A stretch of DNA of 64,000 nucleotides from Mermis nigrescens. Its lineage: Eukaryota > Nematoda > Enoplea > Mermithida > Mermithidae. Under the pieces are notes generated by a model, which was not told the DNA's origin, made no database searches, and worked only from the letters and a program-made list of their open reading frames with translations. Shown here in pieces: positions 10,181 through 47,355 of this stretch (positions are counted from its first letter, which is position 1; every line of letters begins with the position of its first letter). The stretch covers positions 1,560,194 through 1,624,193 of the forward strand of contig JAVLUZ010000647.1 in NCBI GenBank assembly GCA_036768485.1. The letters run 5' to 3'. A program made the position numbers and the translations under genes.

Positions 10181-10270
10181 CGCATTAGCAACAGGAGTCA
10201 GAATGATTCCATTTTCCTTGTTAATTCGCTGAAAAGCATAACAAATCGCTGCATACAATGTCGAAATGAA

Positions 10271-10340
10271 CTGGTGTCGTCGAATGGTTAAGACGTTGGA
10301 TTTCAAATCCAGAGGTCCACAGTTCGAGTCCAACATACTG
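10271..10340 (+). tRNA. tRNA-Ser/Leu-like sequence with TCA at the anticodon, probable pseudogene
   Basis: The D-arm region CGAATGGTTAAGACG and a five-pair anticodon stem (TTGGA / TCCAG) around loop TTTCAAA are tRNA-like, and GTTCGAGTCC is a B box. The loop would place TCA (reading UGA) at the anticodon. The T stem pairs poorly, the acceptor stem is not convincing, and there is no long variable arm as expected of tRNA-Ser or tRNA-Sec. It is most likely a tRNA pseudogene or SINE head. Confidence 0.4.
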
Positions 10341-10439
10341 CAACTTTCTGTTGTTTCATCTTGAGAAGCCTGACGTACTTCCATAGTCGAAAAACTTCGA
10401 TTCACGTAAAATCAATATTCACACACAAAGGGTAGGTGT

Positions 10440-12110
10440 GCACCAGGCACAGTAAGGGCGTGGGTAAAATCCGGAAATTGAAATGGAAATGGAAAATGGA
10501 AAATAGGTAAAAACCGTAAATGGAAAATGGAAAATGGAAAAATGGGTAAAAGCCGGAAAATGGAAAATGGAAAATGGAAAAGTGGGTAAAAGCCGGAAAT
10601 GGAAAATGGAAGATGGAAAATGGAAAATGGAAGATGGAAAATTTTCCATTTCCTTTATTTTCAACGGAAAATGGTTCATTTTCAAAATTTTCGGTCGTAA
10701 ATGTCAAACTCAAGTCGTTTTTCACCGAATTTATCTATTTTTGAAGAAATTTCAAAAGCGTAACTAAAAATGGAAAAGTCTACAAAAAAAATCGAAAAAA
10801 CTGAAAATTGTTCATTTATTCGTCTTTTCACTCAAAATTCTCTTCTTTTGAAAAAATTGACCTTCCAGATTCGAAAAAATCGTTATCCACTTCGGCTACA
10901 ACGATTTCGTCGCAGATGGAAAATCGCCGGAAAATGGAAAAATAGGGTAAAACCCGGAAATGGAAAATGGAAAATGGAAAATTTTATATTTTATCTATTT
11001 TCAATGGAAAATGGTTAATTTTCAAAATTTTCGGTCGTAAATGTCAAACTCATGTCGTTTTTCACCAAATTTCTCCATTTTTGAAAAAATTTCGAACGCG
11101 TAACTAAAAATGGAAAGTCTACAAAAATGAAAAAAATGGAAAATTGTTCATTCCAGTTTTGTTGAATTTTTTCCATTTTTAGTTGCGCTTTTGAAATTTC
11201 TTCAAAAAGAAAGAAGAAATTTGGTGAGAAACGACATGATTTCGACATTTACGACCGAAAATTTTGAAAATTAACCATTTTCCGTTGAAAATAGAGGAAA
11301 TGGAAAATTTTCCATTTTCCATTTTCCATTTCCGGGTTTTACCCTATTTTTCCATTTTCCGGCGATTTTCCATCTGCGACGAAATCGTTGTAGTCGAAGT
11401 GGATAACGATTTCTTCGGATCTGGAAGGTCAGTTTTTCCAAAAGAGAGAATTTTGAGTGGAAAGACGAAGAAATGAACAATTTTTCGTTTTTTCCGTTTT
11501 TTGTAGACTTTTCCATTTTTAGTTACGCTTTCGAAATTTCTTCAAAAATAGAGAAATTTGGTGAGAAACGACATGATTTCGACATTTACGACCGAAAATT
11601 TTGAAAATTGACTATTATCCGTTGAAAATAGAGGAAATGGAAAATTTTCCATTTTCCATTTTCCATTTCCGGGTTTTACCCTATTTTTCCATTTTCCGGC
11701 GATTTTCCATCTGCGACGAAATCGTTGTAGTCGAAGTGGATAACGATTTTTTCGGATCTGGAAAGTCAATTTTTTCAAAAGAAGAGAATTTTGATTGAAA
11801 AGACGAAGAAATGGACAATTTTTCGTTTTTTTGTCTTGTAGACTTTTCCATTTTTAGTTACGCTTTCGAAATTTGTTCAAAAATAGAGAAGTTTGGTGAG
11901 AAGCGACATGAGTTTGACATTAAAGACCGAAAATTTTGAAAATAACCATTTTCCGTTGAAAATAAAGGAAATAGAAAATTTTCCATTTCCATTTTCCATT
12001 TTCCATTTCCGGCTTTTACCCATTTTTCCATTTCCACTTTCCATTTCCGGCTTTTACCCATTTTCCATTTTCCATTTATTTCCATTTCCGGATTTTACCT
12101 TTCCCTGGCA
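10440..12110. repeat. Inverted tandem array of about 340-bp GGAAAATGG-rich units
   Basis: The landmark 'cggtcgtaaatgtcaaactc' occurs on the + strand at about 10691 and 11031 and in reverse complement near 11243, 11579 and 11914, so units of 336-340 bp run one way and then the other. The switch point is near 11145. Unit ends carry short (GGAAAAT)n runs and a conserved 'cgtcgcagatggaaaatcgc' block. All ORFs here are repeat artefacts. The outer edges resemble each other in inverse ('gggtaaaatccgg' and 'ccggattttacc'). Confidence 0.88.
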
Positions 12111-12284
12111 CAGTAATACCCTGCTTTGGTACTTCTGCAGAATAGTAACCATTATGACGTCATCAGACAAACTAATGCCTGTATCTCGACCTAAGCGGGA
12201 GTGATACTGACCTAGGTGGGAGCGATACCGAAAGTCGGAGTACTATCATTCACATAAATCTAAGTTTAAGCCTAGGAAAATCGG

Positions 12285-12675
12285 AAGTAATTATTTGCAG
12301 TCAACTGCAAATAATATAGCACACAATGCAATATAATTTGCGGTCAAAAACCAATGGCCTAGACCGCAAATAAGACTGGACACAGTGTAATATTATTTGC
12401 AGTCAAAAAACAACTATGTATATAACTTGACTGCAAATAATATTACAGACAGTCTAATATTATTTGCAGTCAAACACCAGTGGCCTAAACTGCTAATATA
12501 TATTATTCGCAGTCAAAGGTTGATGGATTTTGACAATTGACTCACTGTACGCGATATTATTTGAAGTCTAGGCCGTTGGCTTTTGACTGCAAATAATATT
12601 ACACTGTGTCCGATCCTTATTTGCAGTCTAGGCCGCTCGTTTTCGAATTCAAATAATATTACATTGTGTGCTACA
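12285..12675. repeat. Cluster of TTATTTGCAGTC / GACTGCAAATAA inverted repeats
   Basis: At least twelve half-sites in alternating orientation lie in about 390 bp, starting with an almost perfect short palindrome at 12290-12314. A separate palindrome of the same motif is at 13119-13148. They look like nested copies of a very small TIR element or a hairpin array. Confidence 0.8.
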
Positions 12676-12684
12676 TAGTATCAC

Positions 12685-13105
12685 AATGTCGAAAGATCAG
12701 GAGGGGTGAAATCCCAAAATTTAGGACCACGTCTAGCCTTTTGTGTAGGTCAAATATGAAAAATGGCTAAAACTTCCTATATAGCATGTCTTAATGTTAA
12801 AAACTGCATTTTTAACTACTTTTTGTCCCATTCTGACTATTTTGTCACTCTTGTGAGTAAAAAATATAAGAAGTCATCGAAAATTTTGACTTTTCAGATC
12901 ATTTTAAGTTCATTCTAGGTGTTTTATGTGTAAACAAAACAGCAATGTATTAGTCGGCGTCGAGCGCCGAAAAAATTCAATATCTTCGCTACTTTTGTAC
13001 CCAAAAATCGTGAAGAAAATGTTTGATAGCTCAAAATCGTCCGACAGTGATTCAAGTCTCGGACTCCTGAGGTGGGGGTAATACTCCCTTACCCCCATGG
13101 GAATG
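12685..13105 (-). repeat. Family G element (G-rich ends, GCGCCG palindrome)
   Basis: Contains GGCGTCGAGCGCCG and 'cgtccgacagtg', then a 'gaggtgggggtaatactccc' end. It resembles copies at 35296-35490 and 45023-45442 in layout. Low sequence identity makes the exact limits uncertain. Confidence 0.45.
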
Positions 13106-13375
13106 TGTGGTGTGCTATATTATTTGCAGTGGACCGCAAATAATTTCTGCACATTGAAGAAAATGGGTATTTGAAAATTTCAAGGACGAATTTTTCGGGA
13201 AGCTAGGGCTTGTAATGTGGTGTGCGTCTGAGAAGCACATTTTGCATATTTATAACATTTTTTTCTTCATTTAGTTGAGAATAACGATGTTGCGCTATTT
13301 AAAAACAAACTTTGTCCCTTGCCTTTTACTTTAGCTTTTGCCAGTAAGACAAGTTTTGTGTTTCTTGCTTTTTAG

Positions 13376-39330
<25,955 letters not shown>

Positions 39331-40040
39331 GAACGTACGTAGGATACGGATAGACCGTCATGAAAGTAACAAAAGCTTATTGAAAAGATTGACTCATTAA
39401 TCGACTGATTTGTTTATCTTGTTATTTTTGCACGCGAATTTGTGACTTTGTTTTGATTACTGCCAGACATTATTTCTTTTTTGCTACCTTGGCTTTTCTG
39501 AAATAAAACTTCATTTTTATCACACTCCTTGATCTGTATGTCCTTTTGTTCAGTCGCTGTTAAGCGTTGCCATTGCTTATTAAATGGGAAATATTTCGAC
39601 TTGAATTGTGAAATTTAGCTTTTGTCATGCGCAGATAGTGCAGTAAAAAATTGCGATGGTCAGCTTCTACCTCTTCTACCTTTTTTGTGGTTAGAAAGGT
39701 GTATCGCGTCAGAAATGACATTTTCCAGTAATTTTCCTAGAGCTTAAAGCTTAAGCAAACATCGAAAATAATAATATCGAACGTACACGATCAAAACCCG
39801 GGGCCGTATTCACAATCGAGGCTAAAGTCTATAGACCGGTCTAAATATTTAGACCGGACTAAATTGGTATTCACAATGGTGCTAAAGTCTATAGACCGGT
39901 CTAAATCAGGCAACATTTAGCCCGAAAATTTAGCCTGCTATCGACTGGGCTAAATGTCATTTAGACTGCAAATTTCATCCTTCTCGCCAGGTTTGATTAT
40001 ACGATTATTAGTGTGAAATTGGCAGCTTTTTTAAATATAC

Positions 40041-40283
40041 ATACATTACGAATATCAAAGAGCTTTTGAAAGAGAACGCATTTTTCGGAAAATTCGTGAT
40101 CCACTTTCACTATCTGATTCCCAATTACTCGAACATTTTCGATTTGATAGGGAAGGAATTTTATACATAGCGGATTTAATCAGAGAGAACATTGAACACC
40201 CTACAGGTCGCAGTCGTGCTATACCACATATTTTGCAAGTTTGCATCGCCTTGCGTTATTATTCTTGTGAAACCTTTCAAATA
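40041..40283 (+). pseudogene. Harbinger (HARBI1-like) transposase, N-terminal part
   Basis: The frame reads YQRAFERERIFRKIRDPL, LSDSQLLEHFRFDREGI, LYIADLIRENIEHPTGRS, RAIPHILQVCIALRYYSCET FQ. The pattern FRF-x-RE-x-I-x-x-L-x-x-x-I-x-x-x-x-x-PT-x-RS-x-AI-x-x-x-LQV-x-IALR-x-x-x-x-x-x-FQ is characteristic of the family. No ATG in a good position was seen. The frame is lost in an ATAACAA-rich stretch at about 40285-40314. Confidence 0.85.
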
Positions 40284-40314
40284 ACAAATAACAACAAATT
40301 TCAAATAACAATAA

Positions 40315-40461
40315 CATATCAGCCAGCCTACTGTTAATCGAATAATTCATAAAGTTTCTAAAGCACTGGCTACACGAATCGGTCAGTACATTAAATTCCC
40401 TTCCTTGGAGCAATTACAGCTCATAAAGGATGAATTTTACAAAAAAGCTGCATTTCGGTAG
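40315..40461 (+). pseudogene. Harbinger transposase, continuation in +1 frame
   Basis: Reads HISQPTVNRIIHKVSKALAT, RIGQYIKFPSLEQLQLIKDE, FYKKAAFR, then TAG. HISQPTVNRIIHKVS..L is the helix-turn-helix region and YIKFP precedes the catalytic DDE domain. The offset from the preceding fragment is one base, caused by a small insertion of ATAACAA repeats. The catalytic domain that should follow is missing, so the element is non-autonomous. Confidence 0.85.
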
Positions 40462-40863
40462 TAAGTAGAAGTTCAACGATCTAAAAAATCGTATCCACCG
40501 CACTTCTTTCATTTTACAAAATAATTTCTAAACAATTGAATGTATCGTTTGAAATCATGCATGAGCAGCAAGGAAATTATGGGGGTCCGGATGGGGTAAA
40601 ATTATCACAAAGTCTATGGAGAATTGACGATTTTTTTGAAAGGAGTCCACCAGATTCTCGAGGATCCAGCCAGATCCCCCACGCCCATGTGTGCCTGAAA
40701 TTTACATTCAAAGCTAACATTAAATAATCTCCACTTGTTCTTGCCTCTCGTTCTGTTTTATCAAGAACAGATTAAAACAAATATGCATATGTGAGTAAAA
40801 ACATTATTCAAAGTTTTATATCTTTTTTTAGCTGAACATCGAATTTTCTTGTTTTTCACTTTA

Positions 40864-40976
<113 letters not shown>

Positions 40977-41724
40977 TTGCTGCATTTTATTCGGTTCTAA
41001 GCATTAGGTTGTCTATAGACCGGTCTAAAGGCTTTTAGACTGGTCTACATTTAGACCGTTATAAAAAACGCTTTGTGAATACAGACTTTAGACCGGTCTA
41101 AACGTAGACCGGTCTAAAGGTTATTTTATTTTTTAAGAGATGAAGCTCATCATTATCCTTTTAAGATAAAAGAAACATTAAAAAATTTAGATTTAAGTGT
41201 GTAGTGTTAAACACTATTTATTTGGGTTGCTATACTTCTTATTTTGTAGGTAATATGGTATAGCTCTTTTTTGGTCTATAGGCTTTAGCCCCCTTTGTGA
41301 ATACGGCCCCTGGTCTATTTCACGTGAAGTGCATCCTAGAGTAATACTTTCTTCAGACGATTTTTGCTAAAACGTGCTACGAACAGCGTGCTTCCATCTC
41401 CTTTAGACATTGCAATTTCTCTCAGGAATAAGCAGTATCTTACTCGGATTTTGTTTAGAATTAGGCAAATCGGAAATTGCATTATCGAATGAAAGTTTTA
41501 TTATATAAAGAAACTAGATTCAAAGCATTTATCAGCCTTGAGTTGCTTTATAGGCGGCTCAAAATCATATTTCTCCGTACTTCAGCAATTTTGTATGAAG
41601 TAATTAAGCTTTTTGACCTGACGATTGAAAAAATGCAAAACAAATTTAAAAATCTACGATTTACTGAAAAATCAAGAAACCCAACTTTAATGAAACTTGA
41701 AAAGTTGCTCCTTTTTAAGTTAAG

Positions 41725-42240
41725 AGTCAATGTCTGTAAGAATCACCTGACGTATACAGTTAAGCCGTACAGGTCAAAAATTGACCTATGCTCATTTTAA
41801 TGTATGTTGTGAGAATATTACGCTGAGTTCAATGGTGGCTTTTGTTTCGCATGAAATTGATTTTTCGCTGAGGTAGCACAGTGTTAAAATACGAAAATTC
41901 GCATATTTCACATTTTTGACCCACAATCAGATTTTTTAAGGCAACTCTTTGAACCACTTTACCTTTTTCGATGAACTTTTTTTACCGTAAAGCGGAAAAA
42001 CTCAGCTATATAGAAATACATCGCTTTTAGGGATTAATGAAATTTTATCGTCTCTTGGGGATTTGGTCATAAGAAAGAACGAATCAATATGCTAAAATTG
42101 CTATATTTTTGCCTATGACGCCTATAATAAAAGTGAGATAAAGCTGAAATTCTACCGACCTATGGCCCGTCTATGTTTGTAAATAAGTGCAAAAAATTAA
42201 AAACATAAAAAGACCTTTTTTGGGAAATTTAATTTTTCGC
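41725..42240 (+). repeat. Dispersed repeat with inverted copy at about 44700-45020
   Basis: 'gtcaatgtctgtaagaatca' at about 41726 and the reverse of it at about 45010, 'gtgcaaaaaattaa' at 42188 and its reverse at about 44735. The 107-codon ORF at 41477-41800 overlaps this repeat and has no recognisable domain. Confidence 0.6.
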
Positions 42241-44459
42241 AAACCATAGATTTTTCGAGTCTAATTTAACCTGCACTTTGGGTCATAATGTTTGAACCAG
42301 CTGATGTAATGTTATTAAAAATTGCCACTGTGTAGAATATTGATAATTGGAAAGGGGAGAAAATGGTATTACGCTCTGCTCAAGGGTCCATGAATTATGT
42401 ACTGTCGAATGATTTTGGTACCTATAAAAGTAAATTTATGCGATTTCAAAGTATGCTTCAAAACGCTATTTTCTGTTGCACAAATTGTGCATTTCACTCC
42501 TTGATCGAAAGTCCTCGATTCCACCCTTCCCTGGCTATTCTGACGATGGGCACCTATGTATGGTCAGGGATAAAACTACAAGATATGCAATGAAGTATAG
42601 ACGGGTTCAACGATTGTCTACCTAAATTAGGATTTTTAAAACCTCGTACATATACTGCATTGTTTCGTGACATGGTTTTGTTAACTTCTGTAACTGCTGT
42701 ACGCAGAAACCAGTTGAAATGATAAAAATAGATCGCTTATATTCACAACAGACTTTTCATGCATAAGCCTTTTTGACAGCCATAAAGAATTTTGATTTCA
42801 ATACAAAAGCAATGACTAAACAAAATGACATTTAAAAACCTCTATAAAAAGCAGCTAAATTTAGTTTTTTCCCTACAGCTAATAACACTATACTCGAACA
42901 TGAATTTAGCTTTTCTAGTTCTTTTCTATTTTGCACAATTTAACGTAAAAAATAATTTGTACTGATTAAAATCAAAAGCAACTTATCAAACACAAAAACA
43001 CGCTTTAAAGAAAAAAGGACTAAAATCAATCAAGCAAGGAAACAATCAGTTCGCAAAAGCTGTACAGTTCTATCATCTGCTTCATCCTCTAGGTTCGGAT
43101 CTACTATAAATTAATTGCTGCAGTCATCCATGTCCTCATTTTCGTCATGTATTAACGATTCTCTTTTTTTGCTTCACGTGACCATAACTCAGCAATTTGC
43201 GGCCATGTAAAAAATTTTGTAGTTCCAGATTAGAAATTAGAATTTCTTATACTAATAAGAAATTGTAGAAATCAGAAATTCTAAAAAAGCTGCAGAGTTC
43301 GAACTATTGCCCTAATGCTAGCACAATAAATATCCTTGTGTATCCAGTTCTGACGTCACTAAACTGCGTATCTTTAGGAACAAAATGTGTGACAGCTGAA
43401 TGAATTTTGAATAAGTAGGTGCCTGCATTCATACATGTAACGGCTTTTAATTCTATATGGGTGGGGGTCGCGGGCTAGTTTTAGAGGGGTAACTGACTTT
43501 CACACAAGGGCATAGGGAGGGTTGAGAGGGGGTAGTGTTAGCCCCCTATCCTCAGACCTTGAAAAGCCAGGTACAGTCAGGCGATTTTGATGAAACATAA
43601 GTTACTGCTTGAAAATTTTGATTTTATAGTGAAAAGATACAGCTCTGTTAACCAAAAGTTCAGTCAACCTGGTCCGTTTACAGTAAATGTGTTAAATTTT
43701 TCCATTGTCTTACAATTTTTGCCAACTCTTTACTCATGATAGTGAATAACCCATTCAATAACATTACCTTAAATAGGCAATTTTTCGAAAAAAATATATT
43801 TCAGATACCAGGAATGACATTTTCTTATGCTTAATTTGATGACGATGTCAATATATTATCTATTAAAAACGCATGTCATCATTAACTATCTGATCGTTTT
43901 CAAATTTCACCTCCATCTTTCTGGCCATCCTTACCTTGCTCACCTATGCTGTCTCCCAATTTTTGGCGAAAATGGCAAAAAATACTCTAAAAATAGCCGA
44001 AAAAAACGCAGATTTTTAACCAAAAATGCGAATGAGAATTTTCTCACCTTGCAGGATGCGGTTGGGACGGTCGACCGTGGTTGGGGATATGCTATCCTGC
44101 TACATTTTTGACCACTTTTAACTGATCGTTGACTTAAACGTCCGACTATTTTATCAGATATATGTATGTATTTTGCTAATTGCATTCGTTGATAGTTTTT
44201 CATACCGTAGAAACTGAAATTCAGCAACAACTAAAACTGCTGCAGCTCACTATGGCTTGAAAAAATTACTGTAGCTTGACGACTGTGTAAATTAGTGAAT
44301 AATTTTGTATTTTGTTGCATTTTTGTGCGATCGTTTTATTATTGACGGACGCCAGATATACATCAATCAGTACTCTACAAAACGGCACGTTTTCACAACA
44401 TAATATCAACTGGTTCAAAAGTTGTGACTCAAAGACTGGTTAAATAGGACTCAAAAATG
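42241..44459. other. Intergenic DNA, no gene recognised
   Basis: AT-rich with G-run relics of miniature elements at about 43432-43560 (CATGTAACGGCTTTTA start) and a partial similar element at about 43930-44105. No exon or RNA gene motif was seen. Confidence 0.5.
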
Positions 44460-44638
44460 CATGTAACGGCTCGAAATTTTCAGGGGGGGGGGGTTGAATG
44501 ACCTCCAATTTTTGGTCAAAAATGGCAAAAAAGTTCTATTTTTCCAAAAATCGGGGGGGGGGTCAAAAATGTTCTGGCTTTGGGTGGGGGAGGGACGTCC
44601 GATTTTGATTGGGGGATTATCCCACTCCCTGTTACATG
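44460..44638. repeat. Miniature element, CATGTAACGGC / GTTACATG ends
   Basis: Left CATGTAACGGCTCG and right CCCTGTTACATG are inverted over about eight bases, with G-runs inside both. The 23510 and 43437 regions carry the same left end. Confidence 0.6.
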
Positions 44639-45022
44639 TATGACTCAAAAATATGTTTTTTCGCTCCTAGTAGGTTTATAAAAAATTAAATTTCTCAAAA
44701 AGGGGTGTTTTAAATTTTTTCTTAATTTTTTGCACATATTTACGAATATAAATGGACAAAAGGTTGGCAGAATCTCAACTTAATCCCTCTTCTAGTTAAG
44801 GCCTTATAGGCTTGAACATAGCAATTTCAGGATGTTGATTGTTGTTAGATTTGGTGTACAACTCCGCATAAAACCGTTAAGACTTCACTTATTCCAACAA
44901 TGCTATGCATTTTCATAATGACCATTCAGCTCAGCGCAAGAATGTTCACAATATAAGTTAAAACCAACTTAGGTTAATTTTTGACTCGTACAAGTCAGGG
45001 TGATTCTTACAGACATTGACTC

Positions 45023-45442
45023 TTAGCATAGGTGCACAAGGTCAGAGTCGGCAGGGGGGGGTAAAATCTCAGAAATCCAAAACAGTAAATTTAACGTTCA
45101 TAAATTTTCTGTTGTTTAAACGACCAAAATAGTCAAAATCTATAAAACGTTTTTTTCGTAGTAATTTAGCATTTTTAAAGCATTTGTAGTCCATGTTGAC
45201 TGCATTACATTACTTTTAACACTAAAAAATACAGAAATTAATCAATTTTTAGCGTTTTTTGGGTAAAAAGTATATAAAAGTACTAATCTGTGGCGGAGCG
45301 CCGGAAAAATTTTGACATTTTTACTGATTTTGATGTCAAAAATGATGCAGAACAAGACCTGTTTGCTCAAAATCGCCGGACAGTACCGGTCTAGCTGACC
45401 CCTCAAGGGGGTTACCCCCCTCACCCCCTATGTGCATGTGTG
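45023..45442 (+). repeat. Family G element
   Basis: 'cataggtgcacaaggtcag' to 'caccccctatgtgcatg', with 'ctgtggcggagcgccgg' palindrome, 'gacagtaccggtctagctga' and 'caagggggttacccccctc' near the right end. Confidence 0.65.
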
Positions 45443-45620
45443 ACTCTTAGATGTGGTAAAGGCTAAAATAAATTATTTCGTAGCGAATTTTTGGCAAAGA
45501 AAATTCGTGAGTTGTATCAGAGGAAGTGAATGACTGATTTTTTTAGAATATCCTTCAGTTCCCTAATGTATATATAGTCTGAAGAACTATCAGAAAACTT
45601 CAGAAAAAGTTTTTATCAGT

Positions 45621-45798
45621 AGGCACGTAGCTCTGGGGGGAATGGGGGGTCCGGACGATCGGACCCCCAAAATTCAGGAAAAACCGGAAAAAAAGGACTT
45701 TTTAAACGTTATTTTGTGCTATTTTCGGCCTTTTTGGACCCCGGACCCCCAAAATTAGCGTTGGTCCTCCCAAAAATAGGACAGCCGGCTACGTGCCT
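45621..45798. repeat. 178-bp miniature element with AGGCACGTAGC inverted ends
   Basis: AGGCACGTAGC and GCTACGTGCCT are perfect 11-bp inverted ends. Inside, 'ggggtccggacgatcggacc' and 'ggaccccggacccccaaaat' are additional inverted G/C runs. Confidence 0.85.
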
Positions 45799-46572
45799 GT
45801 ATATCAGCAGTAGGGGAATTCATCATCGCTCTGAATTTACTTTCAAATTCGAGTTATATTACAGGAGCTTTATTGTTATACGTACCTTAATCGATATCTA
45901 TACCGAATGTCGGCGAAGAATATATTAAAAAAGGTAGGTATGTGATTTAAGGATAGATGTACATAGGCAGGTTGTTATGAAGTTAGTTAATCTTGCATGC
46001 AGCAATGAAGATGGAGTGTTCCCTCAAATCCTTTGTGCCTCATCCCCCTGAAGGCTGAGATTTTAAGCCCCTTCCTCCTACTTCTGGGCTGAGTGGGTAT
46101 GCTTGATGAAATCGCAAAAAATGTTACTAAAAATAGAATTCTGGGGTCTACAGTAATCTGCGGAGGGTTTTTCAACTTCTAGGGGTGTAAACCTCCATCG
46201 CCGTACCCCCTCTACGCCAGCGTGTGGCTAGGACTTGCAGTTTAGGCTATTTTCAGGTGCTTTTTTGCCATTGTTGGTCAAAAGTTGAAGACTGTTTACC
46301 TCCCTAAATGACCGACCACTACTACCAAATTTTTGAGCCCTTATGTTTATATAAGACGTTATTACAATTTCATATGATATGTACTTGTAGAATCATTATG
46401 GAATTATCGGCATTCATATGCTAAGTTCAAAGCTAATGTGGGGCTTGGCCTAACATGGAATGTATTTTTTTCATGATTTTGGTGTTCATTTGTAATTTTT
46501 TAATTTTTCTGTCACTTAGCGTCGGATAACAATTATTAATGGAATTTATTGACTCAATTGGTTGCCTGGAGT

Positions 46573-46777
46573 CCGATTCGGATCTAGTATACAATTTACC
46601 CGCCATCGTTTTTTAGCCGATTCAAATAAGCTACAGTGACCGAACTTTACACAAAAATTATCAAACACGTTCTGACTCGCATCAATAAAAATAGTGATCT
46701 ACAGTGTTGGTCACTGTAGCTTATTTGAATCGGCTAAAAAACGGTGGCGGGTAAATTGTATACTAGATCCCCGGATT
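46573..46777. repeat. Foldback repeat, arms of about 65 bp
   Basis: 'ctagtatacaatttacccgc' and 'agccgattcaaataagctac' with 'agtgacc' on the left are repeated in inverse as 'ggtcactgtagcttatttg' through 'gggtaaattgtatactag' on the right. The loop is about 70 bp. Nearly perfect arms suggest recent insertion or gene conversion. Confidence 0.92.
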
Positions 46778-47090
46778 CTAATGCCAGAAATGGTTCTTTA
46801 AAGGGGCGAGCATTTAATGGCTATTGTAAACATTTCTGGAGCAAAACCTAATTGATTCTAGGAGAGTTTATCCGATTCACCTTTCTTAGAGAAAATACTC
46901 AAAAATTTTGAATTTTTATGGAAAGCAGCGAACGGACTCCTTTTTGCACGTGATAAGCGTAGTTTTGGAACTATTTTCGACTATTCAAGGAAATTTTGAG
47001 GTACCGGATTGCCTCTTCTGTATGAAAATCCTGGATTCTCCACTCGACAGCATAACCTTGCGGCTTATTAAGTTGTTCCGGGCTTCTGCC

Positions 47091-47355
47091 CATACCTGGG
47101 CGTGGGGGGTTTAGGGAGTAAGCACCTCCCCCGAGAAACCAAAATACCCCCAAGAAACCAAAATACCTCCCCCCTAGAATTCCATTTTTGAAATTTTGTT
47201 GTATTGTATGCAAGTTTTTTATGCCAATGGATAGTGCTCGATGAGAAACGTTGAAAAACGGTGTTTTCTCGCCATACCACCATTTTTAGGGCAATTTGTT
47301 GAACTTTGAAAAAATCTCGTACCCCTCCCCCAAAACTTTGGTGGCGCCCACCTAT
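47091..47355 (-). repeat. Family B miniature element
   Basis: CATACCTGGGCGTGGGGG start and GCGCCCACCTATG end, with the 'gatagtgctcgatgagaaac' core. All ORFs in 46908-47283 are its shadows. Confidence 0.85.

Noticed and set aside
10271..10340. Functional selenocysteine or suppressor tRNA
   Set aside because: No long variable arm or extended acceptor stem; T stem poorly paired.
12285..12675. CRISPR-like array
   Set aside because: Half-sites alternate in orientation with irregular spacing and the host is eukaryotic; this is an inverted-repeat cluster.
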